In this document: positions 1 to 5,536 of the stretch, piece after piece
How positions within the stretch are numbered: the stretch's first letter is position 1
Layout of the letters: each line of letters begins with the position of its first letter
Origin: Bacteroidales bacterium
GTDB lineage: Bacteria > Bacteroidota > Bacteroidia > Bacteroidales > UBA932
DNA: 9,493 nt
NCBI GenBank assembly: GCA_017615135.1
Contig: JAGAAU010000074.1
Span: 1 to 9,493, forward strand
Direction of reading: 5' to 3'
The notes under the pieces: model-generated
What the model was told of the DNA's origin: nothing
Databases searched by the model: none
The model's input: only the letters and a program-made list of their open reading frames with translations
Made by a program: the position numbers and the translations under genes

Positions 1-563
1 CGGCGTTCGGGGGCGATCCCGACCGGATCACAGTACTCGGTTTTGAGTCCGGCGCGACTTCCATCCTGCTGCTGGCCGCCAGCGGACAGGCGAAGGGCCT
101 GTTCCGGAAGGCTTTCATATTCAATGGCAGCCCGGCGTCAGCCTATGACACGCCGGAAGCGTCCCGGGCCCTGGCAAGGAATCTGACAAAGGAAACACAG
201 GCTTTGACAATGAAAGAGCTTTTGCAGCTGGACACGAAAGCCCTGAAGGATGCGGCGCAAAAGCTCTGGCAGAATATGATCGCGCCGACCTGCGACGGGA
301 CGCGGATCCCTGCCGATGTGTATCAGGCCTGCAAGGACGGCGCCGCGTCAGGGATCGAGTTTATTATCGGAATTCCGGGAAATGAAATGCAGGTAATCCG
401 CTACAAGATCGCAACTGTAGCCCTGGGCTATCGCATTGAAATTCAGCCTCGGCGAAGGAGCTTCCACCCCTTCGGCCAGGAACGAAGCCGCACTGAGCGG
501 AGCGCTCCAGTCTATCTGGTCAGGAGCCTTCAGCAGCCTCATCCCGCATCGGGCCCGCACTGA
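1..563 (+). CDS. Type-B carboxylesterase family fragment, both ends incomplete
   Basis: The 5' end lies outside the window; the frame is open from base 3. Its first residues, AFGGDPDRITVLG, are the block preceding the nucleophilic elbow in type-B carboxylesterases (para-nitrobenzyl/cholinesterase superfamily). 'LFRKAFIFNGSP' and 'DGTRIPADVYQACKDG' (about 288-345) also fit the family. In the family the elbow reads GESAG; here the same register reads GFESG (about 39-53), which puts Glu where the catalytic Ser belongs, so hydrolase activity is doubtful. Family-like sequence ends near 386-401 ('IGIPGNEMQVIR'). The rest, to the stop at 561-563, is the antisense of the opposing ApbE gene and is Arg/Ser-rich noise. 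The C-terminal part that normally carries the catalytic His is therefore missing. I read it as a broken gene, or one side of an assembly chimera. The family call is fairly secure and function is unlikely. Confidence 0.72.
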   Translation, partial: AFGGDPDRITVLGFESGATSILLLAASGQAKGLFRKAFIFNGSPASAYDTPEASRALARNLTKETQALTMKELLQLDTKALKDAAQKLWQNMIAPTCDGTRIPADVYQACKDGAASGIEFIIGIPGNEMQVIRYKIATVALGYRIEIQPRRRSFHPFGQERSRTERSAPVYLVRSLQQPHPASGPH

Positions 564-971
564 ATCGACCGCAGCCGCATCGGGCATGGAACCTCCGGAA
601 AAGCCGAAACCCCAGAGATCGAAAATCGGTCCGGCCGCCACATCGACCGCTCCCCCGCTCTCCAGAAAAATATCGTAGGAAAGGGAGTAAATCTCCTCGA
701 AGAGAGGGTTCAGGCCCACACTTTCGCCCGCATTCAAGCGGCTCAGAAGAGAATTGCGGTTATATCCGGAAAGGGTTGTATCTATATCTTCAAGTATCGC
801 ATCGATGGCGCTCTGAACCTCGCCCCGGGATACGGAAATGCCTTCAGCGTTGTAAGTTACGCTCCAAACTCCCCCTTGTGCGTATCCGCCCGCAGTCTCG
901 TATCCGCGCGAACAGCCGCAAAGCAGGGTTGCCAGCGCAAAAAGTAACTTGAAAAATTTGGATACGGGCAT
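348..971 (-). CDS. apbE: ApbE-like FAD:protein FMN transferase lipoprotein, C-terminally truncated
   Basis: ApbE enzymes transfer FMN from FAD onto Thr of membrane redox subunits such as NqrB/NqrC and RnfG/D, on the outer face of the inner membrane. The 207-residue product starts with a lipoprotein signal ending in LLCGC (Cys20). Family blocks appear in order: 'YAQGGVWSVTYNAEG' (30-44, usual GT changed to GG), 'LSGYNRNSLLSRLN' (67-80), 'SGGAVDVAAGPIFDLWGFG' (105-123) and 'NFNAIAQGYSCDLVADYL' (177-194). Full-length ApbE is about 330-350 residues. Everything after DYL is missing, including the C-terminal metal-binding Asp/Thr region, and the last dozen residues (HFISRNSDNKLDP) are the antisense of the esterase. 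The start at 971 is supported by the signal peptide and by a perfect -7 promoter element about 25 bases upstream. As it stands, the product is unlikely to be active. Confidence 0.8.
   Translation of the reverse strand: MPVSKFFKLLFALATLLCGCSRGYETAGGYAQGGVWSVTYNAEGISVSRGEVQSAIDAILEDIDTTLSGYNRNSLLSRLNAGESVGLNPLFEEIYSLSYDIFLESGGAVDVAAGPIFDLWGFGFSGGSMPDAAAVDSVRARCGMRLLKAPDQIDWSAPLSAASFLAEGVEAPSPRLNFNAIAQGYSCDLVADYLHFISRNSDNKLDP
380..402. other. Chimeric junction between two convergent truncated genes
   Basis: Esterase-family sequence on the + strand is recognisable to about 386-401, and ApbE-family sequence on the - strand to about 390. Beyond these points each frame is only the complement of the other gene. 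Both proteins lack their C-terminal third or more at the same spot. A single breakpoint therefore lies within roughly 380-402. The sequence alone cannot tell a real deletion or inversion from a metagenomic assembly join. No insertion sequence or target-site duplication is visible there. Confidence 0.65.
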
Positions 972-987
972 AAAATTCGCAGTTCAG

Positions 988-1004
988 TTAACTCGCAAAG
1001 TTAA
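988..1004. repeat. Perfect 6-bp inverted repeat, candidate operator
   Basis: TTAACT (988-993) and AGTTAA (999-1004) form a perfect inverted repeat separated by CGCAA. It lies in the 69-bp gap between the divergent ApbE and lipoprotein genes and overlaps the ApbE -7 element. The left arm also belongs to the palindrome AGTTAACT (986-993). The size suits a dimeric regulator site, but no regulator gene is visible nearby and chance occurrence in A+T-rich DNA is possible. Confidence 0.3.
996..1003 (-). promoter_or_regulatory. Candidate Bacteroidetes -7 promoter element for the ApbE gene
   Basis: On the - strand these bases read TAACTTTG, an exact match to the Bacteroidetes sigma-ABfr -7 consensus TAnnTTTG. 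It sits 24 bases upstream of the ApbE ATG, which would give a short leader. No convincing -33 TTTG is found 19-21 bases further upstream, so the call rests on the -7 match and its position. On the + strand a one-mismatch version (CATATTTG, 1026-1033) lies too close to the lipoprotein start at 1041 to be persuasive. Confidence 0.45.
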
Positions 1005-1040
1005 GATTATTTGAAAAATTTTACGCATATTTGCATTTCG

Positions 1041-2105
1041 ATGAAGTTTAGAAGCATAATATTCATACTGGCTCTGGCCATCGCTGCAGCAGCCTGCAAA
1101 AAAGAGGAAAAATCTACAGTACTCCCCTACCTGAACGGAGACCTTGTATTCAACATGCCGGATTTCTATACGGTCGGAGAAACCCTTGAAATAAGCCTTG
1201 GGGGCAAATACCTCAAAGGGGAAGCCAAGCGCTCCAGCGGCGACAACGGGGGCGTAGGCTACTATTTCTACAACAACCTCCTGGAAAAGAGGGACACCGT
1301 AAGAAAAGACACTGACCCGCTGACAGATCCCGTGACCTACCAGTTCGCCGTAAAGGACACCATCGGAACCTTCACCCTAACCTGCACGGCTTATGCATCC
1401 GGATATTACGCCACCACAGCCACCAAGACCTTCTCCATGGTGAACTCTGAGAGCGGCAAGTCCGTCAAAGGTTATTCAGAATATCCCGAGGATGTGATTT
1501 TCACAGACGCCCGCGACAATATCAGCTATCGCGCCACCAGGATAGACGATCTGCTCTGGATGCGCAGTAACCTCACATGGACCGGGGCCGGTAGATGCTT
1601 CCGCGGGAGTCTGAACGATTTCTCCAACCCGGGAACGGTAGAGGCCGGCAAAATCTTCGGACGCTTCTACAGCTGGACTGAGGCCCGGAGCGCCTGTCCT
1701 GAAGGCTGGAGGCTGCCAACCAACGCCGAGTGGGCTGCAGTGGCCCGCAAATTCAACGGTGGAGCCTCAGACGAAGGAGACCTTTCCGACATCCCCGGAG
1801 CCGCGGGCAGCATGATGGAGGCAGTGAGCTTTAACGGAGTAAAACTGTGGGAATACTGGAAGGGAGTGGACATAACGAATGCATCACGTCTGTCGGTACT
1901 GCCGTCCGGCTATGCCGTAAACAACGTAAGCGGCCTGTATTCCTTCCATGGATACCTTGAATACGCAAATCTCTGGACCTCAGACGAAGTCTCCGGCCGC
2001 GGAGTTTACAGATACATTTACAAAACCAGCAATACGCTCTACTGCGGCCTTGCAGACAAAGACAGTTTTGCAGCCTCTGTAAGATGCGTCAAAAACGCCA
2101 ACTAA
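1041..2105 (+). CDS. Lipoprotein with Fibrobacter succinogenes major paralogous domain (Fib_succ_major)
   Basis: The 354-residue product is predicted to be an outer-membrane, possibly surface-exposed lipoprotein of unknown function. ATG at 1041 is preferred over the TTG at 1011 because it begins the signal peptide directly: MKFRS, a hydrophobic run, then AAAAC with lipobox Cys19 followed by KKEEK. Residues about 25-140 form a beta-rich region with no recognised family. Residues about 150-351 match the Fib_succ_major pattern: 'FGRFYSWTEARSACPEGWRLPTNAEW' core elements (206-231), 'LSVLPSGYA' (284-292), 'LWTSDE' (311-316), and the terminal 'SVRCVK' (346-351). The domain is common in Bacteroidetes and Fibrobacter cell-surface proteins and resembles a C-type-lectin/FGE-like fold; no ligand is known. 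LemA follows after 14 bases, suggesting cotranscription. Domain call strong, role unknown. Confidence 0.85.
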   Translation: MKFRSIIFILALAIAAAACKKEEKSTVLPYLNGDLVFNMPDFYTVGETLEISLGGKYLKGEAKRSSGDNGGVGYYFYNNLLEKRDTVRKDTDPLTDPVTYQFAVKDTIGTFTLTCTAYASGYYATTATKTFSMVNSESGKSVKGYSEYPEDVIFTDARDNISYRATRIDDLLWMRSNLTWTGAGRCFRGSLNDFSNPGTVEAGKIFGRFYSWTEARSACPEGWRLPTNAEWAAVARKFNGGASDEGDLSDIPGAAGSMMEAVSFNGVKLWEYWKGVDITNASRLSVLPSGYAVNNVSGLYSFHGYLEYANLWTSDEVSGRGVYRYIYKTSNTLYCGLADKDSFAASVRCVKNAN

Positions 2106-2119
2106 AATCCTCAGATACA

Positions 2120-2692
2120 ATGAAGAAGAAATCCTTAACCATCATCATTATCCTCGCCGCAGTAGCTCTTCTGGCAGGCTGGATAATCGGGTCTTACAAC
2201 AAACTCGTGCGCAACGAGGAAAACGTTTCCAACGCATGGGCACAGGTAGAAACCGCATACCAGAGGAGGGCCGACCTCATCCCCAACCTCGTAGCGACCG
2301 TGAAGGGATATGCCGAGCACGAGAGCAGCACCCTCGAGAATACCATGAAAGCCCGCGGCTATGGCAATACTCAGCCCACCGAGCAGAACGTGGCTGAATT
2401 CCAGCGCCAGGAGCAGGAAATCAGCGCCGCACTCAGCCGACTGATGGTGGTAATAGAGAGGTATCCGGATCTGAAGGCCAATGAAAACTTCCTGGACCTG
2501 CAGGCCCAGCTGGAAGGAACCGAGAACCGCATTTCCATTGCACGCAACAACTTCAACGAAGCGGCAAAGACCTACAACACCATCGTGCGCAGTTTCCCTG
2601 CAAATATTGTAGCTGGAATGTTCGGCTTCGAGAAGAAGGGTTACTTCAAGGCTGACGAAGCAGCAGCTACCGCTCCCACCGTTCAATTCTGA
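2120..2692 (+). CDS. lemA: LemA family membrane protein
   Basis: LemA proteins are single-pass membrane proteins with a long helical bundle. Their function is not firmly established; they are often encoded beside TPM-domain proteins, as here. The 190-residue length is typical. Residues 5-24 form the N-terminal membrane segment. The family signature follows as 'RNEENVSNAWAQVETAYQRR' (31-50) and 'ADLIPNLVATVKGYAEHES' (51-69), then helices rich in Gln/Glu/Asn, and the conserved end 'FPANIVAGMFGFEKKGYF' (159-176). ATG at 2120 was chosen because the frame-open extension upstream (from 2084) overlaps the previous gene and adds residues ahead of the membrane segment. The next gene starts 5 bases after the stop. 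High confidence in the family. Confidence 0.93.
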   Translation: MKKKSLTIIIILAAVALLAGWIIGSYNKLVRNEENVSNAWAQVETAYQRRADLIPNLVATVKGYAEHESSTLENTMKARGYGNTQPTEQNVAEFQRQEQEISAALSRLMVVIERYPDLKANENFLDLQAQLEGTENRISIARNNFNEAAKTYNTIVRSFPANIVAGMFGFEKKGYFKADEAAATAPTVQF

Positions 2693-2697
2693 TCAGA

Positions 2698-3504
2698 GTG
2701 AAACGCATAGTTTTAAAAGCCGCGGCACTGATACTGCCGCTGCTTTTTGTTGTTACCAGCCGGGCGGCAATTCCAAACCCGCCCAGTCCCCAGAGGCTGG
2801 TAAATGATTTTGCCAACGTCTTCCCGAAAAGCGGAATCGACAGTCTGGAAAGAGTGCTTGTGGCATTCGACGACAGCACTTCCAATCAGATTTGCGTGGT
2901 TACGGTAAAATCGCTGGACGGCTACGACGTATCTGAATATACTGCCAAACTCGGCAACCAGTGGGGCGTAGGTTCATCGCGCAACAACGGCGTCGTAGTG
3001 CTCATCAAGGCACGCGGAGAAGAAGACTATATTGACGTTTCCATCCAGACCGGACGCGGTCTTGAGGGAGCCATCCCAGATGCTTATGCTTCCAGGATTA
3101 TCCGCAACGACATGGGGCCCTGGCTCAAGGACAGGAAGGACAATTACTTCGCCGCAACCTGCGCCGCATGCGACAAACTGATGAAACTGGCTTCAGGGGA
3201 AATCAAGGCTCCGCGCGAAGACAAAGGCGACGAAGAGTCCACAGAGGAGAAAATCTTCATCATTATATTTACCATTGCCATCCTCATCTGGCTGGTGTTC
3301 AAATTCAAAAAATTTAACAAGAACGACAACTCCGGAAGCAGCGGCCCCAAAACGTACCACGACTACGACGATTACGGCTCCTCCCGCAGGAGCAGCTGGG
3401 GCGGAGGATGGTCAAGCGGCAGTTCCGGTGGAAGCAGTTCCGGCGGATTCGGCGGCTTTGGCGGCGGCTCCTTCGGTGGCGGCGGTGCCTCCGGCCGCTT
3501 CTGA
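2698..3504 (+). CDS. TPM-domain membrane protein (YgcG/TLP18.3-type) with Gly/Ser-rich tail
   Basis: The TPM domain (TLP18.3, Psb32, MOLO-1) is linked to phosphatase-like activity and photosystem repair in plants; its bacterial role is unclear, though pairing with LemA is common. The 268-residue product has a signal peptide (1-24, ending SRAA). The TPM domain spans about 34-165: 'VNDFANVFP' (35-43), 'YTAKLGNQWGVG' (81-92), 'NNGVVVLI' (96-103), 'GRGLEGAIPDAYASRII' (119-135). An acidic linker, a membrane helix (about 186-203), a basic KFKKFNK stretch, and a tail of almost pure Gly/Ser ending GGGGASGRF follow. By the positive-inside rule, TPM faces the periplasm and the tail the cytosol. GTG at 2698, five bases after the LemA stop, gives a complete signal peptide; no clear Shine-Dalgarno is seen. 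High confidence in the domain. Confidence 0.92.
   Translation: MKRIVLKAAALILPLLFVVTSRAAIPNPPSPQRLVNDFANVFPKSGIDSLERVLVAFDDSTSNQICVVTVKSLDGYDVSEYTAKLGNQWGVGSSRNNGVVVLIKARGEEDYIDVSIQTGRGLEGAIPDAYASRIIRNDMGPWLKDRKDNYFAATCAACDKLMKLASGEIKAPREDKGDEESTEEKIFIIIFTIAILIWLVFKFKKFNKNDNSGSSGPKTYHDYDDYGSSRRSSWGGGWSSGSSGGSSSGGFGGFGGGSFGGGGASGRF
3388..3501 (+). repeat. Low-complexity Gly/Ser-coding tract
   Basis: The last 38 codons of the TPM protein are dominated by Gly and Ser, with GGF/GGS units (for example GGFGGFGGGSFGGGG). The DNA is built of imperfect GGCGGN repeats, which keeps several other frames open here. Such tails are usual in TPM proteins, so this is not a mobile or satellite repeat. Confidence 0.75.
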
Positions 3505-3542
3505 ATAGAGGCACGCCATTCCCCTCGTTTGCTGAAAGAAGA

Positions 3543-5534
3543 TTACCGGACGACCAGGATGTTGGGAACGATGCGCTGGCCGAAGCCGTCGAAGCGTTGG
3601 TTGTCGTAAGGGTGGTTGATGACGCCGGCGCAGTTTACCCACAGGGTACTGGAGCCGCCTCCGTCGAGGTTAAGTGCGTCTGTCATTCCAACCATACGCG
3701 CCAGTTGCGCCGTTTCTGAAATCGACGCACCCCATCCGCGACCGGCGAAGCGCCCGTCAATTACCATAAAGTAGATGCGCCCTTCGTCGTCGCTGCCGAC
3801 TATGCTCCTGGGATGGCGGTTGGTATAGAATGAAGACTTTGGCCAGTCTGAAACTATCTCCCTGCCGTCTACCAGCAGTATAGGACCTGCCGCAAGCGCC
3901 TCCTCGGCATCTGCAGAATACTGCAGGGCAGTTTCAGGAGTACAGCGCAGGATGCGCATATTATTGCCGGAAGCCAGGGTTATCATCCCGTCTGTGCGGA
4001 AAGTCTCATCCTTAGTAGTGGTTCCCTTCTGCACGCCGGCATCCTTCACGAAAGTGACAGGAGTAAGTTTCTTCACATTGAAATAACTGCCATTGATTGC
4101 GGCCAGAGCACCCTCTCTGAGAGCCAGCGCGCTGGTACTGTCGGCCAGTTCCTCCGGTGCATCGATAACATCAACCACATGCTCGGAGGCCTTGAAACGC
4201 ACTGCTGAAACGCACTGCATCACACCGAATACCGGAGCTTGAACCACAGTATACTCGATGCCGTTGCCGGCACTCTTCCATTCGATGGTTCCAAGAGGAT
4301 TGCCGGTCTTGAGGAAGCGCGACTTCACGGCATTCCAGTCGTAATAGACGGTCTGAACTGCATCCATACCGATGAGATGCCTCTCGACTCCGTTATAGAC
4401 GAACTTCACAAGCACCTTTCCCGCAGAGTTGCGGTAGAATATCATCTGCATGTTGGTGGCAAGGGTGATATTGCGAGGGTCCGCCCATTTATAGGGAATT
4501 TCGTCGAAGGAAAGGCGCGCGCCTACATCTTCAAGCCCGAAATAACCGGCAAGGGCAATGAGCGGGCAATCGTGCCCGAAATACAGGTCTGCACAGAATT
4601 CACCGCCTGAAAGGGCCTTGTCGGCAGAAAGCAGCATGTCTTCCGCAAGCGGATACAGCCTGCCCATGCGGTCTTCCCCGAATTCCACCGAATTGCCGTG
4701 ACGCACATACATCAGGCGAAGGAGATTGTCCCACTTGTAATAGATCACATCCTCACCGAGATGACGGAATCCGTTGCTGCCTACACCCGAAGGTTCCATA
4801 AAACAGGCCGTGGTCCAGATGCTGGTATTGAAGCGTGCCGGATCTACGGAAAGTTCCCGTCCCCTGGCGGGGTTGGTGAACAGGCGGGGATATACGGCCT
4901 CGAAATCGGGAAGGTTGCATTGTTTCAGGGAGTCTGTGAGGCGCCTGGTGGCCCTGCTGTGGTAATAGGAACCCTTGTTGTCCATAAACTGGTATTCCCT
5001 GTCTCCACTGACATAGGTAAACTCCAGGCCCTTGCAACGAGACTGCAGAGTATTGGTAAAGGCAGACATGCTCAGGATGGAACGGGGAATGGTACTGGCC
5101 ACCACCCGCACCTTCCGGCTGCCCTTGCGGAACACGTCGCCATAGGCGGCGTACATCCTGCGGGCAAGTTCAGCATGCTCTTTCTCCCCCAGTTTTGTCA
5201 GATGTCCGGGGCTTCTGTCCCAAACCTTTACAACGCCACGCACCTCTTCAAGCAGTTCTTTGCCCTCAGTGGTGAGAATTCCCTCCTTATCGGCCTGACG
5301 AAGCACCTCGGTCAGGTAATCATATTCGTAAGGATAGCCGTCCGTGCGGGAACCGTGACGTCCGTAATGACTTATATATACAGGCTTATACCCCTTCGGA
5401 GCGGGAGTACGCGTTTCGTCTATGAACTGATACACATGACAGTTCACGGCAGAACGGTTGGGATTCTCGCGCAGCATCTCCAGGGCTGCCGGATTCATCT
5501 GAATCAGAACGAATAACAGAGTGAGAAACTTCAT
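3543..5534 (-). CDS. Histidine phosphatase fused to phosphodiester glycosidase (NAGPA/DUF2233)
   Basis: This 663-residue product is predicted to be exported. Residues 1-18 form a hydrophobic, weakly charged signal. Residues about 20-415 are a branch-2 histidine phosphatase (acid phosphatase/phytase type). 'YISHYGRHGSR' (53-63) holds the nucleophile His60 within RHGxR, 'STIPRSILSMSAF' carries the second conserved Arg (Arg151), and 'FGHDCP' (319-324) supplies the HD proton-donor pair. Residues about 425-663 are a NAGPA/DUF2233 domain: 'AAINGSYFN' (478-486), 'NRHPRSIVG' (572-580), 'VIDGR' (591-595), 'ALNLDGGGSST' (620-630). That family includes the human enzyme that removes GlcNAc from GlcNAc-phospho-mannose. 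The combination suggests uncapping of a sugar-phosphate diester followed by dephosphorylation, which is an inference. The gene starts 2 bases after the DUF4954 stop, so translational coupling is likely. Both catalytic sets look intact. Domains confident; substrate unknown. Confidence 0.9.
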   Translation of the reverse strand: MKFLTLLFVLIQMNPAALEMLRENPNRSAVNCHVYQFIDETRTPAPKGYKPVYISHYGRHGSRTDGYPYEYDYLTEVLRQADKEGILTTEGKELLEEVRGVVKVWDRSPGHLTKLGEKEHAELARRMYAAYGDVFRKGSRKVRVVASTIPRSILSMSAFTNTLQSRCKGLEFTYVSGDREYQFMDNKGSYYHSRATRRLTDSLKQCNLPDFEAVYPRLFTNPARGRELSVDPARFNTSIWTTACFMEPSGVGSNGFRHLGEDVIYYKWDNLLRLMYVRHGNSVEFGEDRMGRLYPLAEDMLLSADKALSGGEFCADLYFGHDCPLIALAGYFGLEDVGARLSFDEIPYKWADPRNITLATNMQMIFYRNSAGKVLVKFVYNGVERHLIGMDAVQTVYYDWNAVKSRFLKTGNPLGTIEWKSAGNGIEYTVVQAPVFGVMQCVSAVRFKASEHVVDVIDAPEELADSTSALALREGALAAINGSYFNVKKLTPVTFVKDAGVQKGTTTKDETFRTDGMITLASGNNMRILRCTPETALQYSADAEEALAAGPILLVDGREIVSDWPKSSFYTNRHPRSIVGSDDEGRIYFMVIDGRFAGRGWGASISETAQLARMVGMTDALNLDGGGSSTLWVNCAGVINHPYDNQRFDGFGQRIVPNILVVR

Positions 5535-5536
5535 GA

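Noticed and set aside
370..375. EcoRI site (GAATTC) close to the chimeric junction, hinting at a cloning ligation artefact.
   Set aside because: Esterase-family sequence seems to continue past the site ('GNEMQVIR' to about 401), so the break lies 5-30 bases further on. A six-base site is also frequent by chance.
1011..1040. TTG at 1011 as the start of the Fib_succ_major lipoprotein.
   Set aside because: It adds ten residues in front of a complete lipoprotein signal peptide that begins at the ATG at 1041.
2135..2686. Open frame of 183 codons on the - strand over LemA.
   Set aside because: LemA family motifs are unambiguous on the + strand, and the antisense product is Cys/Val-rich with no recognisable domain.
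3505..3542. Possible bidirectional terminator between the convergent TPM and fusion genes.
   Set aside because: Only a weak GAGG/CCTC stem with an 11-base loop and no proper T-run is visible, too poor to call.
3408..3719. Overlapping open frames across the Gly/Ser tail and the 3' end of the fusion gene.
   Set aside because: They arise from the GGN-rich repeat keeping all frames free of stops; their products are low-complexity Arg/Ala runs.
4698..5516. Long + strand open frame (272 codons) opposite the phosphatase gene.
   Set aside because: It is antisense to clear histidine-phosphatase coding sequence and its translation resembles no family; a shadow of codon bias.
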